This document shows positions 1 through 11,682 of a stretch of DNA of 64,000 nucleotides, piece by piece (positions within the stretch are counted from its first letter, which is position 1; each line of letters begins with the position of its first letter). The stretch is from an uncultured Clostridium sp. (GTDB lineage Bacteria; Bacillota; Clostridia; Clostridiales; Clostridiaceae): assembly GCA_903789665.1 (NCBI GenBank), contig CAIFEX010000012.1, positions 1 through 64,000 on the forward strand, in the 5' to 3' direction. The translations under genes were made by a program, and so were the position numbers. The notes under the pieces were generated by a model, which saw nothing but the letters and a program-made list of their open reading frames with translations, made no database searches and had not been told where the DNA came from.

Positions 1-55
1 AGTCTCTTTTTCCATTTCTCATCTTAAATAACCCTACAGTAATTTTACACTAAGA

Positions 56-85
56 GTATATTGTGAATGTTAATGACAAATAATA
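56..85 (+). promoter_or_regulatory. Candidate forespore (sigma-G-like) promoter of gpr
   Basis: GTATA (56-60) and AATAATA (79-85) resemble the -35 and -10 elements of forespore sigma factors, and would start RNA about 40 bases before the gpr ATG. Gpr is a forespore gene in known spore formers. The match is imperfect and rests on inspection only. Confidence 0.25.
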
Positions 86-129
86 TGTACTGTGAGAACA
101 ACTTGGCAAATAAAGGAGTGATATTTAAA

Positions 130-1104
130 ATGTTTGATGTGAGGACGGATTTGGCAGTAGAAGCCAGGGAGAAATGTTGCAGGGAAAGAGGGGGCGAGGT
201 TCCGGGAGTTGAAGTTGAGGAAACTTTGGAAGATGGTATAAAAGTGACCTATGTGAAAATAATAGAGGATATTGGAGAAAAGATCATGGGGAAGCCCAAG
301 GGCTCCTATATAACTGTGGATATGCCCAGGCTCACCCATTATGATGGTGAGATGAGGGATAAAGTCAGCAGGGTAGTTGGAAAAGTATTGTCGGGTATGA
401 TAGATTTGGATAAGGATATGACGGCACTGGTGGTGGGAATGGGAAATTGGAATATAACCCCTGATTCCCTGGGACCCAAAGTCATTTCAAAACTTATGGT
501 CACCAGACATTTGAGGCAGCTGCTGCCTGATAAAATAGACGAGAGAATAAGGCCTGTATGTGTGATATCTCCGGGAGTGCTTGGAATTACCGGTATTGAG
601 ACCAGTGAGATAATACAGGGAGTTGTCAGTAAAGTGAAACCAAATCTGATAATTTGTATAGATTCACTGGCATCGAGAAAAATGAACAGGGTAAATTCTA
701 CGGTTCAAATAGGAAACAGAGGAATATCTCCGGGCTCCGGGGTAGGCAATAGAAGAATGGAGTTGAGTGAAAAGACGCTTGGAGTACCTGTAATAGCCAT
801 AGGAGTTCCTACAGTGGTGGATGCCGCTACCATGGCCAATGACACCATCGACATGGTTCTGGACGAAATGATAAGGCAGACGAAAAAGGGAGAAAAATTT
901 TATGAAATGTTGAAATCCATAGACAAGAATGAGAAGCATCAAATGATAAAAGGTCTTCTTGAGCCCTACAGGGAAAATATAATGGTTACGCCCAAAGATG
1001 TAGACATGGTGGTGGATTCCATTTCGAAGGTTATTGCAAATGCTATAAATATAGCTCTTCAACCTGCATTGGGTTTGAATGATATAAATACCTTTCTAAA
1101 TTGA
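130..1104 (+). CDS. gpr: Germination protease GPR
   Basis: Spore-specific endopeptidase (family A25) that degrades small acid-soluble DNA-binding proteins during germination, acting in the spore core. The 324-aa product opens with MFDVRTDLAVEAREK and carries the family blocks PGVEVEE, GSYITVDMP, GNWNITPDSLGP and ICIDSLASR. Length fits the family, whose zymogen loses a short N-terminal propeptide. The ATG at 130 is chosen because AGGAGTG lies 9 bases upstream (114-120) and homologues begin here; an upstream in-frame ATG at 67 would add 21 residues without similarity. It stands in the usual clostridial position before lepA. Confidence 0.95.
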   Translation: MFDVRTDLAVEAREKCCRERGGEVPGVEVEETLEDGIKVTYVKIIEDIGEKIMGKPKGSYITVDMPRLTHYDGEMRDKVSRVVGKVLSGMIDLDKDMTALVVGMGNWNITPDSLGPKVISKLMVTRHLRQLLPDKIDERIRPVCVISPGVLGITGIETSEIIQGVVSKVKPNLIICIDSLASRKMNRVNSTVQIGNRGISPGSGVGNRRMELSEKTLGVPVIAIGVPTVVDAATMANDTIDMVLDEMIRQTKKGEKFYEMLKSIDKNEKHQMIKGLLEPYRENIMVTPKDVDMVVDSISKVIANAINIALQPALGLNDINTFLN

Positions 1105-1179
1105 AAGATATGTATAAAATTTATAAAAGGGTCCATCCTTATAATAAGGATTTTATTCCTGTCTGGGGGTGACTTTTTT

Positions 1180-1503
1180 ATGAACAGGAAATCTATTGCA
1201 GCTGTTCTTGTGGCTTGCAGTATAATAATTTTTCTGGGATTTACAATTATAACTGCAGGACTGCCTAAATTTATAAAGGATGAATCTGATTTTAGAATAA
1301 ATTGTACCAGGGAACCTTTTGATTTCAGTGTAGATGTGGGAAATTATTCACTTAACATAGACAGAGGCATAGGTGGTAACTTCAGGAGGGGTTCCAGAAA
1401 AATTATAGATTTGGTAGGCGGCAAATTATATTCTGGAGCTTCTTATGTAATAGATATGACTCAAAATGTATTTGAAGACATAGAGAACCATTTTGGAAGA
1501 TGA
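1180..1503 (+). CDS. Small membrane-anchored protein of unknown function between gpr and lepA
   Basis: A 107-aa protein with one N-terminal hydrophobic segment (about residues 8-28) followed by a short basic and polar extracytoplasmic tail. GGGGGTGA precedes the ATG by 6 bases. I do not recognise a domain. In Bacillus the gpr-lepA interval holds spoIIP and the small yqxA gene; this product has the size of YqxA but no visible SpoIIP amidase motifs. Its location suggests, but does not prove, a sporulation role. It could be a remnant of spoIIP or an unrelated gene. Confidence 0.7.
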   Translation: MNRKSIAAVLVACSIIIFLGFTIITAGLPKFIKDESDFRINCTREPFDFSVDVGNYSLNIDRGIGGNFRRGSRKIIDLVGGKLYSGASYVIDMTQNVFEDIENHFGR

Positions 1504-1509
1504 CCTTCT

Positions 1510-1537
1510 TTTAACTATAGAGTGATTATGATATAAT
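1510..1537 (+). promoter_or_regulatory. Candidate sigma-A promoter of lepA-hemW
   Basis: TTTAAC (1510-1515), 16-base spacer, TATAAT (1532-1537). It lies 70 bases before the lepA start in the only untranslated gap after the 107-aa gene. Confidence 0.4.
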
Positions 1538-1607
1538 TTATTCTAGCCGTTATATTCGAAAAAAGACTTGATTGTGGAGAAATTTCATTGATATTGGGGG
1601 AAATAAT

Positions 1608-3416
1608 ATGCAGAGTGAAAGACAGAAACATATAAGAAATTTTTCTATAGTTGCCCATATAGATCACGGTAAATCCACACTTGCAGATAGATTGATTGAG
1701 AAAACGGGAACTCTTACTGAGAGAGAGATGAGCTCTCAGGTGCTTGACAATATGGAATTGGAGAGAGAACGGGGCATAACGATAAAATCCCAGGCAGTTA
1801 GACTTATATATAAGAGATCTGACGGTGAAGAATATATTTTGAATCTTATAGATACACCGGGTCATGTGGATTTTAACTATGAAGTTTCAAGAAGCCTTGC
1901 AGCCTGTGAAGGAGCTATTCTTGTAGTGGATGCGACTCAGGGGATACAGGCACAGACATTGGCAAATTGCTATTTGGCCATGGATCATGATCTGGAAATT
2001 GTTCCGGTTATAAATAAAATAGATCTTCCAAGTTCCAGACCGGAGGAAGTAAAGCAGGAAATAGAGGATGTCATAGGGATAGATGCGGAAGACGCCCCTC
2101 TGGTTTCTGCGAAGACAGGTTTGAATATAGATGAAGTTCTGGAGGCTGTAGTAAATAAGATACCTTCACCACAGGGAGACGAAAATGCACCCTTGAGGGC
2201 ACTTATATTTGATTCCAATTATGACAGCTATAGAGGTGTAGTTTGTCATATAAGGGTAAAAGAAGGTTGTATTAAGCCGGGAGAACAGATAAAACTTATG
2301 GCTGCGGGAAAAGTTTATGAAGTTACTGAAACGGGAATATTTGTTCCGAATTTTATGCCAAGATCAGAATTGAAAGCTGGAGATGTTGGCTATTTTACTG
2401 CGTCCATTAAAAATGTAAGAGATGCCAGAGTGGGGGATACGGTGACTGAAGCAGGCAGGGAAGCATCGGAACCCTTAAAAGGTTACAGACCTGTGGTTTC
2501 TATGGTATACAGCGGCATATATCCAGCAGATGGGACAAAATATGACGAACTAAAGGAAGCACTGGAAAAACTCAGGGTCAATGATGCAGCACTTTGCTTT
2601 GAACCGGAAACATCTGCGGCACTGGGATTTGGCTTTAGATGCGGGTTTCTGGGGCTTCTTCATATGGATGTTGTGCAGGAGAGAATAGAGAGGGAATTCA
2701 ATCTCGATATAATTACTACAGCTCCATCCGTCATATATAGGATACATAAAACAGATGGTACATTGGTAGAACTCACCAATCCGACCAATATGCCTAAGGC
2801 GTCTGAAATAAAGTACATGGAAGAACCTATAGTACAGACATCTATAATAACACCTTCAAAATATGTAGGGGCTGTCATGGAACTTGCCCAGGGAAGAAGG
2901 GGCACTTTTAAGGATATGCAGTATATAGAAACTACCAGGGTATCTTTGAATTATGACATCCCGTTAAATGAAATAATATACAATTTTTTTGATGTATTAA
3001 AATCAAGGACAAGAGGGTATGCATCTCTTGACTATGAATTGAAAGGTTATAAAACTGCCGATTTGGTGAAACTGGACATACTTTTAAATGGAGAACCCGT
3101 AGATGCACTTTCCATGATTGTCCCGGAGGAAAGAGCTTACGAGAGAGGCAGGAAAATAGCTCAAAAGTTGAAAAACATAATACCTAGGCAGCTTTTTGAA
3201 GTACCGATACAGGCGGCTGTGGGCGGGAAAATTATAGCTAGAGAGACTGTGAAGGCCATGAGAAAAGATGTACTTGCAAAGTGCTATGGAGGAGATATAT
3301 CCAGAAAGAAGAAACTTCTCGAAAAGCAAAAAGAAGGTAAAAAGAGGATGAGGCAGGTAGGATCTGTGGAAATCCCACAGGAAGCTTTTATGGCGATACT
3401 GAAAACAGATGATTGA
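1608..3416 (+). CDS. lepA: Elongation factor 4 (LepA) GTPase
   Basis: Ribosome-bound translational GTPase that back-translocates or remodels stalled ribosomes. The 602-aa product has G1 AHIDHGKST (16-24), switch I RERGITIK (53-60), G3 DTPGHVDF (82-89) and G4 NKID (136-139), then the domain II, EF-G-like and LepA C-terminal regions. Length matches the family. The ATG at 1608 is preferred over an upstream TTG at 1572, because the family begins just before the G domain and GGGGGAA lies immediately upstream. It is followed at once by hemW. Confidence 0.97.
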   Translation: MQSERQKHIRNFSIVAHIDHGKSTLADRLIEKTGTLTEREMSSQVLDNMELERERGITIKSQAVRLIYKRSDGEEYILNLIDTPGHVDFNYEVSRSLAACEGAILVVDATQGIQAQTLANCYLAMDHDLEIVPVINKIDLPSSRPEEVKQEIEDVIGIDAEDAPLVSAKTGLNIDEVLEAVVNKIPSPQGDENAPLRALIFDSNYDSYRGVVCHIRVKEGCIKPGEQIKLMAAGKVYEVTETGIFVPNFMPRSELKAGDVGYFTASIKNVRDARVGDTVTEAGREASEPLKGYRPVVSMVYSGIYPADGTKYDELKEALEKLRVNDAALCFEPETSAALGFGFRCGFLGLLHMDVVQERIEREFNLDIITTAPSVIYRIHKTDGTLVELTNPTNMPKASEIKYMEEPIVQTSIITPSKYVGAVMELAQGRRGTFKDMQYIETTRVSLNYDIPLNEIIYNFFDVLKSRTRGYASLDYELKGYKTADLVKLDILLNGEPVDALSMIVPEERAYERGRKIAQKLKNIIPRQLFEVPIQAAVGGKIIARETVKAMRKDVLAKCYGGDISRKKKLLEKQKEGKKRMRQVGSVEIPQEAFMAILKTDD

Positions 3417-3430
3417 GCGGTGAGGAAGAT

Positions 3431-4564
3431 TTGAATAAGAAAAAAACTGTATCTTTGTATATCAATATACCTTTTTGCAAAAAAAAGTGTCTCTATTGTG
3501 ATTTCCCCTCTTACAGCGGTAAAGAAGAATTCATGTTGGATTATTCTAAAGCACTGGCCAGGGATATAGCTCTTGTAGGGGAGAGAACTGTAAAAACTAT
3601 CTTTATAGGTGGAGGGACACCCACATATCTGCCTCTAGAAGCTTGGGAAAATATACATGGAGCTTTGAAGAAACTGAATTTGGGAAGCAATATTGAATTT
3701 TCAGTGGAGGGAAATCCAGGAACTTTTACAGAAAAAAAATTGAGACTTTTAAAAGTCATGGGAGTCAATAGGTTGAGTATAGGACTTCAAGCCTGGCAGG
3801 ATTCACTCCTAAAAAAAATTGGCAGAATTCATACTGTGAACGACTTTTTAAAGGGGTATGAGATGGCAAGAAACCTTGAATTTTCAAATATAAATGTTGA
3901 TCTTATGTTTGGACTTCCAGGTCAGACTTTTGAAAATTGGAAGGAATCCCTTGAAAATGTGGCTGCCCTTAACCCGGAACATATATCATGCTATAGCCTT
4001 ATAGTTGAAGCACACACTCCTTTTTATAATATGTATAAAAGCCGTGAATTGAAACTTCCAAAAGAGGAGGAAGAAAGGCGGATGTACTATTTTACATTGG
4101 AGTTTCTTTATAAAAATGGTTATAATCAGTATGAAATATCTAATTTTGCAAGGAATAAAAAAGAGTGCAGACATAATCTGGTGTATTGGGACCTGAAACC
4201 TTATATAGGGTGCGGCTCCGGTGCACATTCCTATATAGACGGCCGCAGATACAGAAGGACATCAGATATAGAGAAGTATATTTCGGAAGGTTCTGAGGGA
4301 AAATTTGCGGAGCTGGATAAGCATAAAAACTCCATTTGTGATGATATGGAAGAATTTATGTTCATGGGACTTAGAAAGATAAATGGAATTTCAATAGAGG
4401 ATTTTAATGATAGGTTCAACAGTAACATTTATTCAATATACGGCAGTGTGATAGATAAATATGTCAAAAATGGATTATTGGTGGTCGATGGAGATAGAAT
4501 ATATTTAAATAGGAGAGGAATAGAAGTATCTAACAGTGTAATGTGTGAATTTATATTGACATGA
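3431..4564 (+). CDS. hemW: Radical SAM heme chaperone HemW-like protein
   Basis: Radical SAM protein of the HemW family (formerly annotated as oxygen-independent coproporphyrinogen oxidase-like), which binds and delivers heme. The FeS motif CxxxCxxC is at residues 16, 20 and 23 (PFCKKKCLYCDFP), followed by GGGTPTYL and a C-terminal HemW domain. HemW proteins lack the extra N-terminal cysteine of true HemN, as here. The start is ambiguous: TTG at 3431 has GAGGA just upstream; TTG at 3413 overlaps the lepA stop but has no ribosome site. It is probably co-transcribed with lepA, the usual pairing in Firmicutes. Confidence 0.9.
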   Translation: MNKKKTVSLYINIPFCKKKCLYCDFPSYSGKEEFMLDYSKALARDIALVGERTVKTIFIGGGTPTYLPLEAWENIHGALKKLNLGSNIEFSVEGNPGTFTEKKLRLLKVMGVNRLSIGLQAWQDSLLKKIGRIHTVNDFLKGYEMARNLEFSNINVDLMFGLPGQTFENWKESLENVAALNPEHISCYSLIVEAHTPFYNMYKSRELKLPKEEEERRMYYFTLEFLYKNGYNQYEISNFARNKKECRHNLVYWDLKPYIGCGSGAHSYIDGRRYRRTSDIEKYISEGSEGKFAELDKHKNSICDDMEEFMFMGLRKINGISIEDFNDRFNSNIYSIYGSVIDKYVKNGLLVVDGDRIYLNRRGIEVSNSVMCEFILT

Positions 4565-4670
4565 TATTATTTGTATAAGATAATTTGAGCAATCTTGAGA
4601 AAACATTATGAAATTCACTTTAAACAGAATAAACTATAGTATTTGTTAAAATAATATAGTTTGTATGGTG

Positions 4671-4699
4671 TTGACAAAAAAAATCATGAGTGATATTTT
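4671..4699 (+). promoter_or_regulatory. Sigma-A promoter of the hrcA heat-shock operon
   Basis: TTGACA (4671-4676), 17-base spacer, TATTTT (4694-4699). The predicted RNA start falls at the left edge of the CIRCE element, so HrcA binding would block initiation. Confidence 0.75.
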
Positions 4700-4712
4700 T
4701 TAATCATAGTGA

Positions 4713-4739
4713 TTAGCACTCAACAGTAATGAGTGCTAA
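4713..4739 (+). promoter_or_regulatory. CIRCE operator (HrcA binding site)
   Basis: Perfect inverted repeat TTAGCACTC, nine bases, GAGTGCTAA. This is exactly the CIRCE consensus bound by the HrcA repressor. It sits between the promoter and the hrcA ATG, so the operon is autoregulated and heat inducible. Confidence 0.97.
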
Positions 4740-4754
4740 TAAAGAGGTGATATT

Positions 4755-5798
4755 ATGGAAATGGATGAGAGAAAGATAAAAATACTTCAGGCAATTGTTA
4801 ATGACTATATAGATACTGCCGAGCCTGTGGGATCCAGAACCATAGCTAAAAAATATAACTTAGGGGTAAGTTCTGCTACCATAAGAAATGAAATGTCGGA
4901 TTTGGAGGAAATGGGTTATTTGCAACAGCTTCACAGCTCTTCAGGGAGAATACCTTCCAATAAGGGTTACAGGTTGTATGTAGATAAATTGATGCATATA
5001 CCCAGATTGAGTCCTGAAGAAATGTATATAATAAAAAGCCAGATTATAACAGATGCGTTATTTGAAGTTGACAAAATAATAAAGCAGGCTATTTATCTTT
5101 TGTCTGAGCTTACAAGACTTACTTCAATGGGGAGGGCGCCTTCTGCAAGAAAAGGCCGTATAAAGCATTTGCAATTGATAGGTATAGAATCTAACAGTAA
5201 CATTTTATTGGTGCTTATAATTGACAGCGGAATTATAAAAAACAACTTTATAAAAATTAAAAGGGCTATTTCTGATAATAACCTTATTAAATTGAATAAT
5301 GCGTTGAATTTTAGACTGAAAGATTTATGTGTTGATGACATAAATATAGAGGTTATAAATAAATTAAAGAATGATTTAAAGGGATACGAGGATATAGTGG
5401 ATGAAATAGTCTGTGTTTTATACGATAAATTGAATGATGTAGATAATTCAGAGATATATATGCAGGGTGCTACAAATATATTTAACTACCCGGAGTATAA
5501 AGACATAGATAAGGCCAAAGAATTTTTATCCATGCTGGGTAATAAAAACAAGGTAAGCAGTTTATTAAACAGTGCCTCAAGCATTTCAGTAAAAATAGGA
5601 AATGAAAATTATATAGAAGGTGCGGAGGACTGCAGCGTAATATCTGCAGTATATAGCTTAAATGATGAACCTGTAGGTGAAATTGGTGTAATAGGACCTA
5701 CGAGAATACCCTATTCTAAGGTTATATCTATACTTGAAAGTGTAGTAAAAGAAATGAACATCATTTTAAATCATACCTATTTTGATGAAAACAGGTAA
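4755..5798 (+). CDS. hrcA: Heat-inducible transcription repressor HrcA
   Basis: Repressor of class I heat-shock genes; binds CIRCE and depends on GroEL for activity. The 347-aa product has an N-terminal winged helix (ERKIKILQAIVNDYIDTAEP, then VGSRTIAKKY and SSATIRNEMSDLEE) and the HrcA C-terminal dimer/GAF-like region ending GVIGPTRIPYSKVIS. GAGGTGA precedes the ATG. First gene of hrcA-grpE-dnaK-dnaJ, directly under the CIRCE element. Confidence 0.97.
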   Translation: MEMDERKIKILQAIVNDYIDTAEPVGSRTIAKKYNLGVSSATIRNEMSDLEEMGYLQQLHSSSGRIPSNKGYRLYVDKLMHIPRLSPEEMYIIKSQIITDALFEVDKIIKQAIYLLSELTRLTSMGRAPSARKGRIKHLQLIGIESNSNILLVLIIDSGIIKNNFIKIKRAISDNNLIKLNNALNFRLKDLCVDDINIEVINKLKNDLKGYEDIVDEIVCVLYDKLNDVDNSEIYMQGATNIFNYPEYKDIDKAKEFLSMLGNKNKVSSLLNSASSISVKIGNENYIEGAEDCSVISAVYSLNDEPVGEIGVIGPTRIPYSKVISILESVVKEMNIILNHTYFDENR

Positions 5799-5886
5799 TG
5801 TTATGCTAAAATGGATTGTGTAATTTAAAAAATTTGATTTATGGAAAGAATAATAAAATGTTAGTTGGATTGGAGGAAATGTCTAA

Positions 5887-6639
5887 ATGTTGAAAGATGA
5901 GGATATGAATGCTCAGAATGGCGAAAATAAAAATGCCGGCGAAAAACCCGATGAGGATATTGAAAGTGAAAAATGTTGTTCAACAGACAAAAAGGTAGAT
6001 TTAGATCAAAAATCACAAGAATCCGATAGTAAGAATGTACATGAGAAAGAAAAAAAAGATGAAGAAGAGAAGTCGGAATGTAAATCAGAAACTAAGGAGT
6101 CAAAATCTCAGGAAAAGGAAACAGAAGAAAAGAAATTAGATGAAATACAGGAAAAAAGAAAGAAATTGCAGAAAGAACTGAAAAAGGAAAATCTTAGATT
6201 AAAGGATGAAAACAGCAAAATTATGAATAAATTCAATGCTATTCAGGATAGACTTTCGAGGACAACGGCCGAATATGATAATTTTAGGAAGAGAACTTCA
6301 AAGGAAAAAGAGGGAATTTATTCTGATGCATGCAAAGATATATTGAAGGAAATACTCCCCGTATTGGATAATTTGGAAAGAGCAGTAAAAGTAGAGGGAA
6401 ATGCTGAGGATTTAAAAAAAGGTGTGGAGATGACTATGAGGCAGTTTAATGCTGCATTGAAAAAACTAGATGTAGAGGAAATACCTACGGAAGGAGAATT
6501 TGACCCTAATATCCACAATGCAGTTATGCATGTGGAGGATGATAAATGTGATAAGAATTCCATAGTAGAGGTGTTTCAAAAGGGATACAAAAGAGGAGAT
6601 AAAATAATAAGATATAGCATGGTGAAAGTAGCAAATTAA
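5887..6639 (+). CDS. grpE: GrpE nucleotide exchange factor with long acidic N-terminal extension
   Basis: Releases ADP from DnaK. The 250-aa product is longer than typical GrpE (about 180-210 aa). Residues 1 to about 80 are a highly charged Glu/Lys/Ser tract, followed by a coiled coil (about 80-125) and the GrpE core with AEYDNFRKRT and the signature block ending GYKRGDKIIRYSMVKVA. ATG at 5887 has GGAGGA 9 bases upstream. The charged tail is probably disordered. Confidence 0.95.
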   Translation: MLKDEDMNAQNGENKNAGEKPDEDIESEKCCSTDKKVDLDQKSQESDSKNVHEKEKKDEEEKSECKSETKESKSQEKETEEKKLDEIQEKRKKLQKELKKENLRLKDENSKIMNKFNAIQDRLSRTTAEYDNFRKRTSKEKEGIYSDACKDILKEILPVLDNLERAVKVEGNAEDLKKGVEMTMRQFNAALKKLDVEEIPTEGEFDPNIHNAVMHVEDDKCDKNSIVEVFQKGYKRGDKIIRYSMVKVAN

Positions 6640-6679
6640 GCTTAAATGAATAATCAACTGAGTTAAATTTAGGAGGTAA

Positions 6680-8578
<1,899 letters not shown>

Positions 8579-8591
8579 GTAATATTTTGCC

Positions 8592-8620
8592 TTCACGATT
8601 GTGTAATAAACGTGTATAAT
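8592..8620 (+). promoter_or_regulatory. Candidate internal promoter upstream of dnaJ
   Basis: TTCACG (8592-8597), 17 bases, perfect TATAAT (8615-8620), in the 150-base gap between dnaK and dnaJ. It would start just before the hairpin at 8629-8658. Confidence 0.4.
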
Positions 8621-8628
8621 AGTAATAG

Positions 8629-8658
8629 TTAAGGGATGAGTTTTTGCTCTTCCCTTAA
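8629..8658 (+). terminator. Hairpin between dnaK and dnaJ (attenuator or processing stem)
   Basis: TTAAGGGATGAG (8629-8640) pairs with CTCTTCCCTTAA (8647-8658) with one mismatch. No strong U run follows, so it may stabilise or attenuate the dnaK transcript rather than end it. Confidence 0.5.
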
Positions 8659-8730
8659 TTTAAGTAGAAAATTAGATTTTTACTGTATAATACTTTAATA
8701 CTTTCATTTTAGGTGGTGAAAAATAAGAAT

Positions 8731-9903
8731 ATGGCCAAAAAAGATTATTATGAAATACTCGGCCTTAGCAAGGGTGCCAGTGATGATGAAATAAAGAGAG
8801 CATTTAGAAAATTAGCATTAAAATACCACCCTGATAGAAACCAAGGAAATAAGGAAGCCGAAGAGAAGTTTAAGGAAATAAATGAAGCCTATCAGGTACT
8901 GTCAGATCCACAGAAAAAAGCTCAGTATGATCAGTTTGGCACAGCTGATTTTAGCGGCGGTGGCTCTGGATTTGAAGGAGGATTTGGTGGATTTGATTTT
9001 TCCAATATGGGCGATTTTGGAGATATATTTGATTCTTTTTTTGGAGGAGGATTTGGTGATGGATTTTCCTCGTCGTCAAGAAGAAAGAGAAGGAAAAATG
9101 CACCGGAAAAGGGTGCAGATCTCGAATACACATTGAATTTAACTTTTAATGAAGCAGTTTTTGGTACTGAAAAGGAAATATCTGTAATAAAGAATGAAAA
9201 ATGTCCTTCCTGCAGTGGAACGGGACTTAAAAAAGGAGCTCATCCACGTACCTGTGATAAATGTGGTGGAACAGGAAAGATAAAGATTCAGAGAAATACT
9301 CCTCTTGGAAGTTTTGTGAGCATGAGAACCTGTGACAAATGCGGAGGTACAGGTACTATTATAAGAGACAAAGATGTTTGCCCAGAATGCAAGGGCAGAG
9401 GTACTGTCAGAAAACGCAGAAATATAAAGGTGAAAATTCCAGCAGGTGTGGATGACGGCAATGTGATTCCTATAAGAGGACAGGGCGAACAGGGAAAAAA
9501 TGGAGGAAGTACAGGAGATCTCTATATAAATATTAGAGTGTCAGCTCACCCTAAATTTAAAAGAGATGGATTCGATATTTACATTGACACTCACGTAAGC
9601 TTTGGAAAGGCAGCCCTGGGAACAAGCATTAAGGTGTCCACTATAGATGGAGACGTGAAGTACGAATTGCCGGGAGGAACGCAGTCTGGAACCGTATTTA
9701 GATTGAGGGGAAAGGGTATCCCCAAGATCAATGGAAGGGGAAGAGGAGATCAATACGTAAAAGTGATTGTAGACGTGCCTAGGAATTTAAATGAGAAGCA
9801 GAAAGAAGCCATAGTAATGTTGATGGAGGCAAGTGGAGAAATTCCTGCAGGTGGAACCGGGAGAAAGTCATTTATAGATAAATTTAAACGTGGATTTAAA
9901 TAA
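8731..9903 (+). CDS. dnaJ: Co-chaperone DnaJ (Hsp40, type I)
   Basis: Stimulates DnaK ATPase and delivers substrates. The 390-aa product has a J domain with HPD at 33-35, a Gly/Phe-rich linker (about 75-125), four CxxCxGxG zinc repeats ([32 protein letters not shown]) and the C-terminal substrate domains. ATG at 8731 follows AGGTGGTGA; a GTG at 8713 would add six residues and lies within that ribosome site. Confidence 0.98.
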   Translation: MAKKDYYEILGLSKGASDDEIKRAFRKLALKYHPDRNQGNKEAEEKFKEINEAYQVLSDPQKKAQYDQFGTADFSGGGSGFEGGFGGFDFSNMGDFGDIFDSFFGGGFGDGFSSSSRRKRRKNAPEKGADLEYTLNLTFNEAVFGTEKEISVIKNEKCPSCSGTGLKKGAHPRTCDKCGGTGKIKIQRNTPLGSFVSMRTCDKCGGTGTIIRDKDVCPECKGRGTVRKRRNIKVKIPAGVDDGNVIPIRGQGEQGKNGGSTGDLYINIRVSAHPKFKRDGFDIYIDTHVSFGKAALGTSIKVSTIDGDVKYELPGGTQSGTVFRLRGKGIPKINGRGRGDQYVKVIVDVPRNLNEKQKEAIVMLMEASGEIPAGGTGRKSFIDKFKRGFK

Positions 9904-9912
9904 TTGTGGATG

Positions 9913-9940
9913 CTGACAGCTTTTTGTTAAGGGCTGTCAG
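9913..9940 (+). terminator. Hairpin between dnaJ and prmA
   Basis: CTGACAGC (9913-9920) and GCTGTCAG (9933-9940) form an 8-bp stem with a 12-base loop. No U run follows, so read-through into prmA is likely. Confidence 0.45.
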
Positions 9941-9976
9941 TAAATTTATTCGAGTGTTTAGTTCAGGAGGGAATCT

Positions 9977-10924
9977 ATGCAAAAAGAATGGATGGAAGTG
10001 TCAATTACTACTAGCAGCGAAGCTGTGGAAGCAGTTTCTGGAATATTGTATAATACGGGAATTAAGGGGGTGTCCATAGAGGATCCCAAAGATATTGAAA
10101 TCGAAAAAAAACGTCCCCAGGATTGGGATTATTTTGATGAAGATGTGTTAAAGGTAAAAGATGGTGCTGTGGTAAAAGGATATTATAAAGATGATGAAAA
10201 CTTTGAAAAATATTTGAAATACATAGAAGATAAAGTGAATAATCTAGGGAATTATGGAATAGACAAGGGGAAAGGTACAGTTACTGTAAATAAAGTTAAA
10301 GAAGAGGATTGGGAAAATAATTGGAAACAATATTATAAACCTTACAGGGCCGGGAGTAGGGTTGTAGTAAAGCCCATATGGGAAAAATATAATCCTAAAA
10401 GGGATGATATAGTGGTCCAGCTTGATCCGGGCATGGCTTTTGGTACTGGAACTCATGAAACGACCAGAATGTGTATAAAATCCCTGGAAAAATACATAAG
10501 ACCTGATACACGGGTGTTTGACATAGGTACCGGGTCGGGAATACTGGCTATAACTGCGGCAAAACTTGGAGCTAAATATGTTACTGCTGTGGATGTGGAC
10601 AGTACGGCTGTAGAATCCGCCCTGAAAAATATTAAATATAATGCTGTAGAAAATATAGATGTATTTCGGGGAAATCTTATGGAAGCAGTTTGTGGAAAGG
10701 CAGATGTAATAGTTGCCAATATAATTGCAGATGCTATAATATCTTTAACTGAAGATGCAGAAAAATTTTTAGTTCCTGGAGGAATATTCATATCTTCAGG
10801 TATAATAAACGATAGAAGTCAGGATGTAGTTGAAAAATTAAAGGACAGTGGATTTAAAATAGAGGAAATAAATGTCGATGGAGAATGGGTATGCATAGCG
10901 GCAAAAAAGGATGATATGAAATAA
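9977..10924 (+). CDS. prmA: Ribosomal protein L11 methyltransferase
   Basis: SAM-dependent enzyme that trimethylates ribosomal protein L11. The 315-aa product has [13 protein letters not shown] (151-163), SAM motif [10 protein letters not shown] (182-190) and the NPPF-type segment replaced by VANIIAD, as in PrmA. AGGAGG precedes the ATG. It follows dnaJ, as in many Firmicutes, and its stop overlaps the rsmE start. Confidence 0.95.
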   Translation: MQKEWMEVSITTSSEAVEAVSGILYNTGIKGVSIEDPKDIEIEKKRPQDWDYFDEDVLKVKDGAVVKGYYKDDENFEKYLKYIEDKVNNLGNYGIDKGKGTVTVNKVKEEDWENNWKQYYKPYRAGSRVVVKPIWEKYNPKRDDIVVQLDPGMAFGTGTHETTRMCIKSLEKYIRPDTRVFDIGTGSGILAITAAKLGAKYVTAVDVDSTAVESALKNIKYNAVENIDVFRGNLMEAVCGKADVIVANIIADAIISLTEDAEKFLVPGGIFISSGIINDRSQDVVEKLKDSGFKIEEINVDGEWVCIAAKKDDMK

Positions 10925-11682
10925 TGAATAAATTTTTTGTACCTGAACAGGATATACACTGTGGAAAGGCTTTTATTAGAGGTGATGATGCAAGACATAT
11001 AAGCAGGGTCCTCAGGCTTCAGTGTGGAAGTGAGATAAATATAAATAACTGCAGTGGTAGAGAATTTCTGGGTAAAATAGAAAAAACGGAAAAAAATGTG
11101 GTTGTTGTAAAGATATTAAAAGAGCTGGAACTTTACAATGAAAGTCCTGTCAATATGTATTTGTTTCAAGGACTTCCAAAATCAAGCAAGATGGATTTGA
11201 TTGTTCAAAAAGCTACGGAAATAGGCGCGTGTGAAATAACTCCCGTTATCACCAAAAGAGTTGTAGTAAAGGGAAATTTTTCCCAATATAAAAAGGTTGG
11301 CAGGTGGAACAAGATTGCTGGGGAAGCCTGTAAACAGTGTAAGAGAAGCAGAATACCGCTAGTAAATAATCCCGTTAATTTTGAAAGACTGCTGCAGTCT
11401 TTAACTTCCATGGATTTAATTTTTGTTCCCTATGAAAATGAAAAAAATCTTGGAATAAAAAATGTGATTGCTTCTATAAAGAATAAAAATGCCGTAAAGG
11501 AAGTGGCGGTGGTAGTTGGCCCTGAAGGCGGGTTTGAGGAGGAAGAAATTGAGCTCCTTAGGAATATGAAATCCTACATAGTTACCCTTGGCCCGAGAAT
11601 ATTTAGAACAGAAACTGCAGGGTTTGTTTCTCTGACACTTCTTATGTATGAATTGGGGGATTTAGGAGGTATTGTCAAGTGA
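10924..11682 (+). CDS. rsmE: 16S rRNA m3U1498 methyltransferase
   Basis: SPOUT-family methyltransferase acting on the 30S subunit. The 252-aa product has the N-terminal PUA-like part (HISRVLRLQCG) and the knotted C-terminal domain with VGPEGGFEEEEIE and LGPRIFRTETA, diagnostic for RsmE. The start overlaps the prmA stop by one base, implying translational coupling. Confidence 0.95.
   Translation: MNKFFVPEQDIHCGKAFIRGDDARHISRVLRLQCGSEININNCSGREFLGKIEKTEKNVVVVKILKELELYNESPVNMYLFQGLPKSSKMDLIVQKATEIGACEITPVITKRVVVKGNFSQYKKVGRWNKIAGEACKQCKRSRIPLVNNPVNFERLLQSLTSMDLIFVPYENEKNLGIKNVIASIKNKNAVKEVAVVVGPEGGFEEEEIELLRNMKSYIVTLGPRIFRTETAGFVSLTLLMYELGDLGGIVK

Noticed and set aside
8882..9136. Overlapping plus-strand frame inside dnaJ
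   Set aside because: Arises from Gly/Phe-rich coding; the DnaJ frame carries all motifs.
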